Shown one piece after another: positions 1 through 12,894 of a DNA stretch of 64,000 bases; positions within the stretch are counted from its first letter, which is position 1; each line of letters opens with the position of its first letter. Both the position numbers and the translations under genes were made by a program. Under the pieces are notes generated by a model that had not been told where the DNA came from, ran no database searches, and worked only from the letters and a program-made list of their open reading frames with translations. This DNA is from Pisaster brevispinus (Eukaryota; Echinodermata; Asteroidea; Forcipulatida; Asteriidae), in NCBI GenBank assembly GCA_023634235.1, contig JAMKCF010000001.1:31563920-31627919 (forward strand), given 5' to 3'.

Positions 1-170
1 ACAAGGCATGTGTCGTGTAGGACTCCTACATCCTACACCATTGAACAGTGTACAAACCGAATGCAACACATCGCGCATGCTCATGTGCCATACGTACATT
101 GCGTACACTTCATGCCCTACACTGACTGCAAGAGTAATGCCCGAATATACATGTACATGTACATGTACAC

Positions 171-2120
171 TGTACAAAATTCTCATACACGGGTTCTACA
201 CAACTATTCAAAAATCCTACACGCATATACCGTGTACAGTGCAGCACTACCAAGTGGGATTTTGTAAGGGGGTAGGAGATTCAAAAGTCCTACACCATTA
301 TACACTGTACAAATTTGTCCTACACGGGTTCTACACAACTATTCAAACAATCCTACACGCATATTTTTAAGGGGTAGGAGATTCAAAAGTCCTACACCAT
401 TATACACTGTACAAATTTGTCCTACACGGGTTCTACACAACTATTCAAACAATCCTACACGCATATTTTTAAGGGGTAGGAGATTCAAAAGTCCTACACC
501 ATTATACACTGTACAAATTTGTCCTACACGGGTTCTACACAACTATTCAAACAATCCTACACGCATATTTTTAAGGGGTAGGAGATTCAAAAGTCCTACA
601 CCATTATACACTGTACAAATTTATCCTACACGGGTTCTACACAACTATTCAAAAAATCCTACACGCATATATCGTGTACAGTGCAGCACTACCAAGTGGG
701 ATTTTGTAAGGGGGTAGGAGATTCAAAAGTCCTACGCCATTATACTCTGTACAAATTTATCCTACACGGGTTCTACACAACTATTCCGAAATCCTACACG
801 CATATTTTTATGGGGGTAGGAGATTCAAAAGTCCTACACCATTATACACTGTACAAATTTATCCTACACGGGTTCTACACAACTATTCAAAAATCCTACA
901 CGCATTATATCGTGTACAGTGCAGCACTACCAAGTGGGATTTTGTAAGGGGGTAGGAGATTCAAAAGTCCTACACCATTATACACTGTACAAATTTGTCC
1001 TACACGGGTTCTACACAACTATTCAAAAATCCTACACGCATATTTTTATGGGGGTAGGAGATTCAAAAGTCCTACACCATTATACTCTGTACAAATTTAT
1101 CCTACACGGGTTCTACACAACTATTTAAAAATCCTACACGCATATTTTTATGGGGGTAGGAGATTCAAAAGTCCTACGCCATTATACACTGTACAAAATT
1201 GTCCTACACGGTTTCTGCAGAACTAAAAAAATCCTACACGTATATTTTTAAGGGGTAGGAGATTCAAAAGTCCTACACCATTATACACTGTACAAATTTA
1301 TCCTACACGGGTTCTACACAACTATTCAAAAATCCTACACGATCGTGTACAGTGCAGCACTACCAAGTGGGATTTTGTAAGGGAGTAGGAGATTTAAAAG
1401 TCCTACACCATTATACACTGTACAAATTTGTCCTACACGGGTTCTACACAACTATTCAAACAATCCTACACGCATATTTTTAAGGGGTAGGAGATTCAAA
1501 AGTCCTACACCATTATACACTGTACAAATTTATCCTACACGGGTTCTACACAACTATTCAAAAATCCTACACGCATTATATCGTGTACAGTGCAGCACTA
1601 CCAAGTGGGATTTTGTAAGGGGGTAGGAGATTCAAAAGTCCTACACCATTATACACTGTACAAATTTGTCCTACACGGGTTCTACACAACTAAAAAAAAA
1701 TCCTACACGCATATTTTTATGGGGGTAGGAGATTCAAAAGTCCTACACCATTATACTCTGTACAAATTTATCCTACACGGGTTCTACACAACTATTCCGA
1801 AATCCTACACGCATATTTTTATGGGGGTAGGAGATTCAAAAGTCCTACACCATTATACACTGTACAAATTTGTCCTACACGGGTTCTACACAACTAAAAA
1901 AAAATCCTACACGCATATTTTTATGGGGGTAGGAGATTCAAAAGTCCTACACCATTATACACTGTATAAATTTGTCCTACACGGGTTCTACACAACTAAA
2001 AAAAATCCTACACGCATATTTTTATGGGGGTAGGAGATTCAAAAGTCCTACACCATTATACACTGTAGAAATTTGTCCTATCACGGGTTCTGCACAACTC
2101 TATATAATCCTACACATATA
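171..2120. repeat. Satellite array, 102-bp unit with 136-bp variants
   Basis: Seventeen copies of a unit containing GGTAGGAGATTCAAAAGTCC start at 271, 373, 475, 577, 713, 815, 951, 1053, 1155, 1254, 1384, 1486, 1622, 1724, 1826, 1928 and 2029. The basic spacing is 102 bp. Some units are 136 bp because a 34-bp block containing CAGTGCAGCACTACCAAGTG is inserted. Each unit carries a small hairpin (GTAGGA...TCCTAC) and the palindrome TGTACA. Because 102 is a multiple of three, long reading frames appear through the array, but these are periodicity artefacts and no gene is called. Bases 1-170 hold diverged related sequence and ACATGT runs. Confidence 0.95.
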
Positions 2121-4779
2121 AAGTAGTTACAGAGTCCTAAGTGATGCATGATTAAAATATTAACAATAATTGGTTTACCAAATGATGGTAACCAGGTCAT
2201 AGATATACATTGATTTTTAAGAAACCATCCTCTGAAGAGAAGACGATGAAGTAGTTTTTCCCTTCTTTTTTTTAAATATCGTGCTGTGGATAAGTGGACT
2301 TTTATTCAGTTGGAATCGTTTGAAAGGGTTAACCCCAACATGAGGAAAAACAAAGAAACAAATAATTTTAAATCTTTCTAAATAGTCGGGGAAGTGTCAT
2401 ATACTTATTACCTTTACCTTTTTTACTATACAGATACAATGTTTATAAATATGGTGCGTTTCAATATTGAGATCCTAAGGGGACAGGTGGGGTGGAAATT
2501 GGACGGGTAAAAAGAAAAGTTGGGAGTTATTTCATTCCCTTGAAATAGCCGTTCCCTTAAAATACTTTTCCTCCTCAAAATTATCACTGGTTCCCGCAAA
2601 ATATGATTTCTTCCAATTTCCTCGTGGCAGTATGTTGACTCTGCGTAACAGATTGATTTCAAACCCGTTGTCATTCTGCGTTGATTTTAGCAACTCATGC
2701 GCATCCATCACGACTGGTAACTGAACGAGTTAACCAAATGAGTTACTGCTGACCGGTGGTTTGTTTCACAATCACCCTACTAACAAATTGATCCATTAAA
2801 ATGTTTTTGTGATTCTTAATCATATCAATGATGACTGATTTCGTGTCATGGGACATAATGACCACGGACGGATGGTTCTGGGAGCGATGGTGCTTACGGT
2901 CAATTCAACTTAAAGCCGTATAAACAAACAGAGAGTGAGCTTGAACAGTTTGTGGTTTGATAATTAATGATTAGCAATATTTTTTGGCTTTAAACTTTCA
3001 TATGAGTTAGGAATCAAATTTGTATACTTATTTCCAAAGTTAAAATACCAAATACCTTTAATGTTAAAGTCAGATAATATCCTTAAAAAAGTCCAGGTTC
3101 CGCAGTACAATACTTCATAACCATTAGTTTGTGTGCAACTTTTAGCGGTTCTAAAATCATTGTTATGACACTGGAATTGTTTAAATAAACTTATACATAG
3201 GGGGGCTAATTATGAGCACATACAATTAGATGAATTATTTGTCTTTAATTTGTCAAAGAAATCACAAAGTTAGCTGATATTTTTATAAAGTTACAATGTG
3301 CGTTTTTCAGAGGTCACGATTTTTTTTTTAATTCAAATATAATCAGTGTCGTGGCTCCATAAAAAAAATATTATAGCAAAAACAAATGTCGTAAAATTAA
3401 AATGTATTTAAAGAGTGAAGTAATTGTTTCCGACTGACTCGATAGTTTAGCTCCCAGGTTATTTAAAATAATTTGTATCTTTTTTTGATCCGAAAATTTC
3501 AGTCCTTTGTGTCATTACATCTCGGGTTTGTTGTATTTTTTTTTTATTTGCCTACCCAGTAATGTGTGCGAAACGCAAAAAAAGGAAAACAAAAACTAAA
3601 AGTATTTGGTATAGAGACAGGGCAGTAGTAGGACAATAGAGGGCCTTCCTTGGTGGCCAAGGGAATTCCAACCTCGACCAAAAACCTCAATTTGTTTTAA
3701 CAATCCAGGGAAAGTGATACTTTGCATTGTTGTATGTATTATTTGTTTAAAGACTTGGCAGTGGCAACCAGGATACGACATTAATACAAAATAAGTGTAA
3801 GGTGTTATTAAATTGGTTCGAGCTAAAAGTGTTGCGGTGTAAACTTTTGTCACCAATTCGGGACCCATTTTTAGACTTTTCAACTGATCGACAGGTTTAA
3901 TCCCGAACATAATCAACAACAACGCCTAATATGTTGTTTGTATATTGGGTACATTTAAGACTAAGAATCAAGCTATAAGCTACGGTCAATAACTAATACA
4001 TCAACTAAAAGACTGTAGGTCTTTATAATTTCACATTAGAATCTGGACCCAAAGGCTGCCGAAAAATTAATACACCACCTGTAGACAGAAAGCTTGCGGT
4101 GGCTAAACTTTCTTCCACAATGCTGTGCTAACGCACGTGCGTGAGCACAGACAGCACGAACTTTTCCTTAAAAAATATAAAATCATTTTTATGGTTTTAT
4201 AAAAATGAATTTTGATGAAGAATTAAATCACCAAAATTAGTTAACGTTTCACAATAACAAAATGTTAAACGGCATTCCCTTTATGCTATTTACGTGTATT
4301 TATGTATTTATATATGATCAAGTTGGCTTAAGGGGGTACTGCAGGCTATCAAGTGCATATAAGAATTCTTAATCTTATTAGTTGCTTTATCGGGAGGAAT
4401 GTAACGTGAACAATAACAGTAATTAGTGTCTTGTGATGATCCACCACATCGACCCTTGTTGTAGCAACAACGAGTTTTAGTTTGTGGGTATCAAGTTATT
4501 TGTAAAGTCATTATAAAATTAAAATGTAAAATAATATTATGGGGAAAGAGACACTAAGTCAATGGATGTTCTAATTATTAAACACTACAATTACATTGCA
4601 AGACGTTTAGTTACAATGAATTTTGCAAAGGAGAATAATTCATAGCGTTGAAGTTTCAGCGTTTGATTTGGTAATTTCTCAACCACTAAATGACACAAAC
4701 CTCTAATTTCTCTCTCTCAATAAATAAATAAATATATAAATAAATAAACAAAATAAATAAATTTAAAAAACTAACTATT

Positions 4780-4810
<31 letters not shown>

Positions 4811-6240
4811 ATAAATATACAAATAAACAAATAAATGAAAAACAATTCCGCAACAAAATTCCATGTACGCCTATTAGTGCCTTAACAAAATGATAAAACT
4901 GCACAAACAGAATTGGCACACATTGTGACCAACAAAATATATATTGAGGAAGATACTGAAGGAACGAAAAACACAATTTTACCACATATCGTCAGTGTTT
5001 TTGCGAACCGGCGAATCCGCCCACGCAGCTGAAACACAATGTTTTATTTAGGTTGGTCACATTCTGAAAATAATTATGTTTTCGCCGGTCTTTTAATTGG
5101 AGACTTTGGAACTCTAGGTGGCAGCAGATTTACCAGGTAAATTTCCATTGGGTGCACCCATTGATCTCCATTAATATTGGTGCACCACACTAAGATAAAC
5201 TCTCATACCAACCAATGCTAATTGCTAAATATTCAGAAATACTAAAAATTAGAAGTCTGTCAGCCTCTTAAAAACCAATCAAAAATATTTTCAGACAACT
5301 AAACTTCTGATTTCTTTTCAACTTCTGGCAGGTCAGCTCAAGCCATTGTGCTTTTTAAAAGAGTTTATTTATTCAAACATTGTGCAATTCCTATTGTTGT
5401 CTTTAATCTGTGTAACGTTATATCACAAATGTGCCATGACTGTATATTTTTTTATATTTTGTTGAATTTTAACTGCTGTACTAAGGAAAACAAATTTCAT
5501 GTGTGTCACATGACGAATAAATAAATTGAATTGAATTGAACTATATTTTTTGCCAATTACCCCGGAAAAAAACACCCCCGAAAATGTGCTTTGACCCAAA
5601 CCGATTTGTTGCCAGTTTTCACGAAGCTAGCACTTATTCACTTCCCCAGCCAAATAGGACCAACTTTAAAGCCTATATTTATGAAGTTTTCTCATAAGTT
5701 TAAACACAGTACAGAAAAATATTTCAAGGGCTAAAATTATGATAATCAGTTTAGCGCATCCTTTGTTGGCCTATTTAGTGTGGTGCACCATATAGTACAC
5801 AAATAATGACTGCTTCGAGTGCTATGGTTAAAACCACGACGCCCGAGGTGATCCCCCGTGGTGATCCCCCGTGGTTCCGGTGCAGTCGTAGTGTCAAAAA
5901 TTGTTAAAACTGTTATTTTTAATCAAGGGGTTAAATGCCCCACAACTTTGGATCACTAATACAATACATATTCATCACTTGGATTGATAATTTCAAGGTA
6001 AACATCACAATGGTTGTAGGATCGTTAAACAGTCTAAAAGTGACGCACAAACAGAAGCAAAAATACATTTGACATTTTACTTTAGTTTTTTTTTTTATTT
6101 GAGCGAACTAAAGTTTAATTTTTTTGGAAATCAGTTCACACAGTAAATTAATACATTTTTATTTACAAAATAACCTTTAAAACTTGTATTTGTTTTTTCC
6201 CTTACACCGATGTGTATTAAGCACTGTATACTCAGTGCTC
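2121..6240. other. AT-rich intergenic DNA without recognisable genes
   Basis: No conserved coding signal was seen on either strand. Simple sequence is present at about 4717-4830, as runs of AAATA/AATAA followed by (CTAA)n. The rest looks unique, AT-rich and unconstrained. Confidence 0.6.
5400..5545 (+). mobile_element. Possible 3' tail of a non-LTR retroelement ending in (TTGAA)n
   Basis: A stretch with TTTCATGTGTGTCACATGAC followed by AATAAATAAATTGAATTGAATTGAA resembles the 3' ends of CR1/Jockey-like LINEs, which often finish in a short simple-sequence tail. There is no coding part. The call rests only on the tail style. Confidence 0.35.
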
Positions 6241-6261
6241 TCCTGAGCTCTGTAAAAAAAA

Positions 6262-6348
6262 AACACAGGCAATCTCGGTCGTGATTCGAACCCACGACCT
6301 TTGCAATGCTAGAGCAGATGTCTTACCACTAGACCACCGAGCTAGCAC
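6262..6348 (-). mobile_element. tRNA-derived SINE head (or tRNA pseudogene)
   Basis: Read on the minus strand, this segment has an A-box-like TGGTCTAGTGG and a B-box-like GGTTCGAATCA at tRNA spacing, flanked by complementary CTCGGT and ACCGAG. The anticodon arm pairs poorly, so a functional tRNA is unlikely. A related piece on the plus strand lies at about 53047-53118, which supports a dispersed SINE family. Confidence 0.6.
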
Positions 6349-6399
6349 GAGGCCTGAGCTTATATTTATACAAAAGTATATTTTATAGGCAATATTGGC

Positions 6400-8500
6400 A
6401 TCAAAACTGTTCCCCGACTTTTTATTTACCTGTTACATAATTGTAAATAGATGTAGGTGTTACAAGGTTCCGTTGTTGCCTAACCTTTTTTAAAGTTACA
6501 AATTCATTGCAAAAAAATTCATTTGGAAATCTTAGGAAACGAAAAAGTTTGCTGAAATTTCTCTCAATGCCAATAATCACATTAACACAAGAAATCTTAA
6601 GTTTTAAAACCTGTGCTTATATTTATAAAAAAAAACAACTTTACAGGCAAAAATTGGCATCAAAACAGTTACCCGTCGGGAAGATGGAGGGTTACGATCA
6701 TTGCAACTAGTTTTGGCAATGCTACAATGACACAATTAAGTACATGAAAATATGCCTGTAATAATTTTGTTTGATTTTGAAGACATAAATTTACCGAGAT
6801 TAGAAGCATTGTAATGTGGGTTTAACATAAGATTTGAATAATCAGAATAATCACGAAAAAACTGTAGACTGCGCACAGGAACCTTTACTGGTAACTGGTC
6901 TGATACTCTTGTGTACCACCAGTGGGACTGAAGATGTAGTTGCATTATTTCATGGTAGCCCAGTACTGCTTGCTGGTGGATTTCTACATTATTACCTGCA
7001 GTTGGATACAAAAATAAAGGCAATTGAAAAAATGATATTGCAATTCTTCTCTGTGTTAGTCGGACTTCACAATCACAGGAACCACAGGCAAAACGACACC
7101 GACAAAGGACCACAGGCTTAGCGTTCAAAACTGCTACTCCATGTTTATGATGCTACCCTCTTTTTATGTAATATTCCACATTTGCACGCTGTAAATCGAA
7201 ACATACTATTACTACATAGACTAGAGAAAGGATTCAAAACATCCCTCATTTTTATTGTGTACTGCTGTGTAAAAAAAAACCTGAAGTAAAAAACTGAAGT
7301 ACGTCCGCAGTGCATGGATGATGTACATGTAGTTAGTACTGTACGTTACTTTACCTAACCACTTTGACTTGACCCTTCAAGGGAACAGGACAGGAGGTGA
7401 TTGATTGCTTGGTGCCGAATTTGTTAGTCAAACTTAAAGCTAAATACGTGTAATTCCGACACTTTAACGTTATAAACATGTTAAAACTAAAGTAAAAGAC
7501 ATGACAGAAAATGGGTGAAAATTTTATTTTAGAGTACAAGTCTTTGACTTTAATATCTGATATAAAAACGTCAATCATTTACAGTGACCTGTTGTAACAA
7601 CAGTGAAACAAAACAACTATAACTTACCAAGAAAGCATTCCACCAAAATGTATCGTCTATATAAATAATATAGTACACACATCATGGTCTCGCAGCGGTT
7701 GATAATGATATGCAGACCTTCATTTTAACCCTGGGGAAAGGTTGTTCATCATGTTATTCACGCAAATCTGTGAATGCAGACGATTCGCCGTTTTATTAGT
7801 AAACTACACTTTTTCAAGAGAATAAAACCAAACGAAAATGGGTCCAATGATTCATTTTGGACAGATTCACTAATTCTCCCACCATCCCTTAAAAACACAC
7901 ACGACTGATTGCTGTGTGTCATGCATGTGTGTGTAGACTATTACTATTACTAGTGGAGATCCTTACTAGTACACCGTACGATGGTGTACGTATGTACAGT
8001 GTATGCTTGCGTGCGCTGGTATTCAGTTATTTACATTGGCTCAACACAGTGACATAAAGAGTACCAGTTGTGTAGGATGTAGGATTCCTACACATACATA
8101 TGCCTTGGTATTCTTTCCGCAGATCTTGCAGCAATTGCTGATTTTACTTAAAGTCTGGTGCCCAGACTTCTCAAGATCAACAGGCATTGTGATTTAACCA
8201 AGATGGCAGCACCCAGTTGCCACTTATTTGAATGCATATTTTACAAGATTTTTTTATTCGTCCTTTTCAAAAAACATATCCGGACAAACTACAGTAATTG
8301 TTATCATAGTAATTCCACAAATGTTAGGAATTAGGTGAAGTACATGTATGTACATGTATGTACATGTAGGAGCAATATGCAATGTTTATAAGAGGGCAAT
8401 ATTTGCAATCAAAGTGATATGACTTGCTCATACTTTAAAAATTTGGCGTTTAAGACATGTATAAAGGTTGGGCTGTAATGGTGACTATGATACTGATAGG
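6400..8500. other. Intergenic DNA, nothing recognised
   Basis: Only short, unconserved reading frames are present. ACATGTA-rich runs occur near 7320 and at 8340-8370, and an inverted GTAGGATTCCTAC lies near 8080. No gene, RNA or intact element was identified. Confidence 0.5.
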
Positions 8501-8529
8501 ACTGATGTTTATCCTACATTGTTAGGCTG

Positions 8530-8943
8530 TTGTAGCTCTAAAAAGGTGGGCTAAGCCCAACTCTACTTGGAAAACAGCCAAACAGTTTTCTGCTTCGTTT
8601 CAGTCATTTGCACAGATAGTTCTTTTCTCCAACTGGCATGTGGGAAGAGCAATTTGATATAGAGCTCAGGTGGGTGCGGCCCTTCTTTACAACTTCCCAT
8701 GGCAGCATGGAAAGGGTGTTGTGGACAGATTTGGGGGAACTGTCAAGCGCTTTGTTTGGCGTTATGTGCAAAGTGGGAAGGCTCAGGCTGTGACACCAAT
8801 GTCATTCTTCCAAGTAGCTGTAGACAGAAACCCAAATGTTTGCATCCACTTCATACCAAAAACTGTAATTGAACAGCATAAAACAATGCTGGGAAACCCA
8901 CTGCTAACAAAACTTTTCCAGTACCCAACACTCATAAACTACT
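8530..8943 (+). pseudogene. Broken transposon-type ORF with GKG...GGTVKR motif
   Basis: Two adjacent reading frames together look like the decayed remnant of a protein often met in transposon-derived ORFs of invertebrates. The upstream piece (about 8536-8660) ends in FSNWHVGRAI and an in-frame stop. The downstream piece (about 8667-8943) begins near NFPWQHGKGVVDRFGGTVKR and continues to LLTKLFQYPTLINY. Linking the pieces needs a frameshift, so no intact product is expected. The HGKG..D..GGTVKR signature is what I recognise; the superfamily is not certain. Confidence 0.5.
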
Positions 8944-10400
8944 AGTGTGAAAACTAAGGGAAAGCTCTTCTTCTAGTAAGTCACTTTAAGTGATAGGCCT
9001 GCATCAGATTCAACACAGTATTCAGAGGTGAGAGTTCTAAAGGAAGAGGAAGATGCTGACTTCAATGACTCTCTGACTCAGTCAGACAGAACTTGTCACA
9101 TAAACTTTAGGTACAACAATGGAGTTGCATATTGGTGGCTGGGTAGCAGTACGATATTTTGGTCACACACTTAGTGTGGATGTTAAAGTGAATGTCATTG
9201 TCATGCAATTCTGGAAGTCCGAGTCACGGGAAATAGCCAAAATGTGAAGATCACATATTTTGTACCAGAAAAGATGTTCTTCAAAAGCTTGAGCCTCCAA
9301 TTCTTGCTGGAAATAGGGGACAATTCACTGTGAAACACAAGTATTGTAAAAGTTTACGGCTTTTTACGTCCAAGATTCTTGCGTTAATTTTAATACATTT
9401 TCTCTAATTGCTACATGTACTGTAGCATACAAAGTATGTAGTTTGTGTTTGATCATTTCCAACTTATTAAGTATTCTTGACCTGTTTATATGACTGCTAG
9501 GCCACCAACCCCCTAAAAGTACAATTTTGAACTGATTGTTACCTACTTTTTAATGTAATTTCGTACAGGTACGTCCGACACTGTGAAATGTACGTCCGAC
9601 ACCCATATATTAAAGGCCGTTTCTTAAATTTGAAATTTAAAAAACAAATGTCTTATGATTAAGTGTATTAACAGAGGTCTAATGAATCCAAAAATAAGAA
9701 AAAGTTGCATCAAAGTTCAAACACATCACAGAGTTTGAAATACAAATAACGGTTTACAAAAAAAGGCGTTTCTCTGAGTACGTCCGACACCATGGTGTTT
9801 TGGGCGAGTGGCTTCTACATTAAAAGATGTGGCTGGATAATTTCTTAATTAAATAACTTTAGTGACTACCTTATACCTCTATCCAGAATAAAAAATCCTT
9901 TTATCTATAGCACTGTAATAATACACTCAGTTAAAGTGTCTGAAATGTACGTCCGACACCGTGGAAGATCTTTGTAAAATCGACCCCTGGTCTCTGAAAA
10001 TTTCCCCTTTAAAATAAAACAAAAGACCCTCCCACACACTGGTACCACAAAGTACCACCTTTTTGGGTGCATGAGTTTCTTATCTTATCCTGTTAAAATG
10101 TGACTGGAATTATCTGGAAACCCCATGGCTTGTGTATTGTGGTTTGTGGACTCGCTCTCCACAGTCTCCTGTGGACATGGTGGAATGTTGTGGGACAGAC
10201 CAATTTCATAGGAGAGTCCCTGATAAAAAGGGTAGGCCTTCCTCTATGGGTTACATGTAGGTAGTCACTTTAAAAATAAAATGTTTGTTTGTTTGTTGGA
10301 ACTCATCAAAGCTCCCACAATAATAATAATAGCGGACATTTACACTGCGCAATACCTACATATGAATACTGCGCATTACAAAGAACAGTAACAGTCATGA
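8944..10400. other. Intergenic DNA with dispersed GTACGTCCGACAC words
   Basis: No gene was seen. Copies of the word TACGTCCGACAC occur at about 9570, 9590, 9778 and 9949, spaced irregularly. This suggests a decayed repeat or the inner part of a mobile element. A TTTG run is at 10285-10296. Confidence 0.45.
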
Positions 10401-10415
10401 CAGTACTAGAAGGAA

Positions 10416-10619
10416 TTAATCGTCAACAAATGGGTTTTTTTTAAACTTGGATTTAAATACATTAAGTGAAGATAATTGTCTAATACAAGGAGGGAGATTA
10501 TTCCATAGTTTAGGAGCAGCGTACACAATGGGATATAAACGCCATACAACAACCAGTCTCTCTTCATACAAATAGGGCTGTTGGTTTCGTACATTTTTGA
10601 TTATGAATTGCATCACCAA
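10416..10619 (-). pseudogene. LINE reverse-transcriptase C-terminal relic
   Basis: The minus-strand translation contains YAAPKLWNNLPPCIRQLSSL followed by NVFKSKFKKN. The pattern LWN-LP--IR---SL--FK---K is typical of the C-terminal end of CR1/L2/RTE-like reverse transcriptases. The element is truncated upstream and ends just inside this segment, so it is a dead 5'-truncated insertion. Confidence 0.7.
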
Positions 10620-10687
10620 CCATTAAATTGTGATTCTGTAAACTAGACGCCTGACTTATTCTAGTCATGTTGTGAAATCTTCAGTTA

Positions 10688-10768
10688 GCTTTCGAGGCCG
10701 GATTCGAACCCACAGCCTTGCGGTTGCAAGTCCTGCTGTCAATAATCACTAGACCACGGTGACCATGT
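10688..10768 (-). mobile_element. tRNA-like SINE head
   Basis: On the minus strand, CCGTGGTCTAGTGATTA (A-box-like) and GGGTTCGAATCCGG (B-box-like) are at tRNA distance, and the ends pair weakly. The anticodon stem is poor. It is more likely a SINE head or tRNA pseudogene than a working tRNA. Confidence 0.55.
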
Positions 10769-11732
10769 ATTCAATAGGCCTACACAAATAAACAAATGTG
10801 ATGACCAAAGCATAGGCCTACTTTAGAGAAGCCAGCGATGCATTTCAAGATTTAAGATTAAACTTAGCATTAATCTTAACTGCTGAGCAAAGTGGGATGT
10901 CACAATACAAATCACTATGGCGATATGTATTTTGGATTTTTTTATCATAATCCTATGATCAACTCTGGAATACTCCTTTATTAGGCCTATTATTATTTTT
11001 TTGATTTGTATTATTAAGTAATATTTGGGTTCTTTTTGAAATGCTCATTGAACTGCTTGGCCTAGATCTACAAAATCTTGCCATCTGATGTTTTGTGTAG
11101 TACAGTATGCACGGAATAATTACACTGCTATTGAGCTACATGTACATCGAACCACTTCAATGATCTTGACCTTTTCCTGCGTGAATACCGGCTGTAACTT
11201 TATAGTAACATCTGTGCATCAGTACCATAATAGCCCCTTTTACCTGAATCTTGTCGGCCGTTTCCTGTGAAAAAAATAGCACCAGGAGTTTCCTGTTGAA
11301 TGAAAAGCCAAATAAACTATCGTTGTGAGAAGACAGGTTGACATTGACGGACAGTGACGATATCCACTGCCATCAAAATGAACTTTGATCAACTACGTTG
11401 TATGTCCAGAAAGGATTGGTGTAGAGGAAGTTGTAGAAAATAGAAAGCATGGTTTGCCCTTAACCTTTTCAGTGTCAGATATACAGCCAGGAACTTTGAA
11501 TATTTGTCCTTGCACCACTGTGCACTGGTTTCCCCCAGCTTTTTCCTTAGCTAGTCCTTATTTCATATTGAGTACAATGTAGGCCCCCTAGAGGTCTTCC
11601 TTATTTCATATTGAATAGAGGTCTGCATTGGTTTTAACACTGAACTAGCCAGCTGGACCACTTGGAGAGAACTTCTGACTGTTTGTCCTGTGTTTTAACT
11701 AGCATTGGGCCATTTGTTGCACCACTGTTAAA

Positions 11733-12156
11733 ACCCTAATCCCCATTAGGATCTCTCTACATACCCTGCCAAATACAACAGAATGCAACACAGTTGAAAT
11801 GAGAACCATGCCAAATGCAACAAAATGCAATAAGGATATTGTTGCAATGTGCAGGCATGCTGTTTGTGAAAGGACTGAGCAAGGGTGTTTGCACTGCTTT
11901 TAAATGCAACAGTATGCACATAAGTGTAGTGGTGACTTGTACTGTTATTTTAAATGTTTAACTGTTATTATACAGTCTTTTGAATATGATTTGAATTATG
12001 ATTCTTACCTAATATTACATTATACTTTTCAATACTTTTCCCATAAAACAAAATTATGAAATACCCATTATAACTTGTTCAGATACAATAGAAGCACCCA
12101 AACCTATATGAAGTCACTTCACTGCTAAATGCAACAAATTCAGTCAAAAAATGACA
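11733..12156 (+). repeat. Dispersed repeat, copy 1 (inverted copy at 39362-39775)
   Basis: This block of about 420 bp is rich in the word AAATGCAACA. It recurs in opposite orientation at 39362-39775 with long near-identical stretches, for example around GCAGGCATGCTGTTTGTG and AAACCTATATGAAGTCACTT. There is no coding capacity. It is probably a non-autonomous DNA element. Confidence 0.8.
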
Positions 12157-12340
12157 TCTGATTGTTCAAATGTTTTAATTCAGCCTCTAGCTGCCACGAG
12201 TACATTTTTGGGCATAATTATGAAATTGATCAGAATTTTTCCTGATTTGAGGATTTTTAAAAATAGATCTCCCATCACCCAGGAGGGGGTAGGGGTGTGA
12301 AATGAGCACGGTGAGAGGGGGGGGGGGGTTCGTAAAAAAT

Positions 12341-12690
12341 AGTACTCTCTTGTTAGCAAGACACTTAAACCATTATTGCTTTGCCTTCGAATGGGACGTA
12401 AAGCCGTTGGTCCCATGTGTTGTGTAACGCACGTAAAAGAACCCAGTGCACTTTTCGAAAAGAGACGGGGTTCACCCAGTGTTCCTAGTTTGATCGGCTG
12501 CATATTGCGCCACAGCACCTTGTCAAACATTACATGGTGCTATGTTAAGGAATAGGTCTCGTCTTATACTTCAGAAACATAGGCTAGCCCCACATATCTT
12601 GCATGAAAATAGTGAATGTTGAAGCGACTTGAACGTCACTGAGTGACGGATATGAGCGCTATTGTAAGAAGCCATTATTATTAATTATGA
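12341..12690 (+). mobile_element. 5'-truncated tRNA-Leu-type SINE
   Basis: The body matches the full-length SINE at 33451-33870: AAGACACTTAAACCATTATTGC, GGGACGTAAAGCCGTTGGTC, GATCGGCTGCATATTGCGCC and a terminal TTATTATTA tail. The tRNA-like head is missing, which is typical of incomplete reverse transcription. Confidence 0.8.
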
Positions 12691-12894
12691 TTAACCTTGC
12701 GCACGAGTGAAGTGTCTAAAGAATATATTGATTTACACCTTACAATGCCTGGCACGGTTAATACAGGCATGGAGGTAGAAATAGATTTCTACCTCCATGA
12801 CACAGGGCACTGCTAAAAAAGTGCTACATGTGTAACCAGGTACTGTAACTGCTACGGTTTACATTGTAGAGGCTCTGTGTAAACAGCCAGTGGT

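Noticed and set aside
8..2033. Reading frames with repeated MGVGDSKVLHHYTLYKF-type peptides
   Set aside because: They are produced by the 102-bp satellite, whose length is a multiple of three. There is no splice, start or conservation evidence.
1..2120. CRISPR-like repeat-spacer array
   Set aside because: The whole unit repeats, including the would-be spacers, and the genome is eukaryotic.
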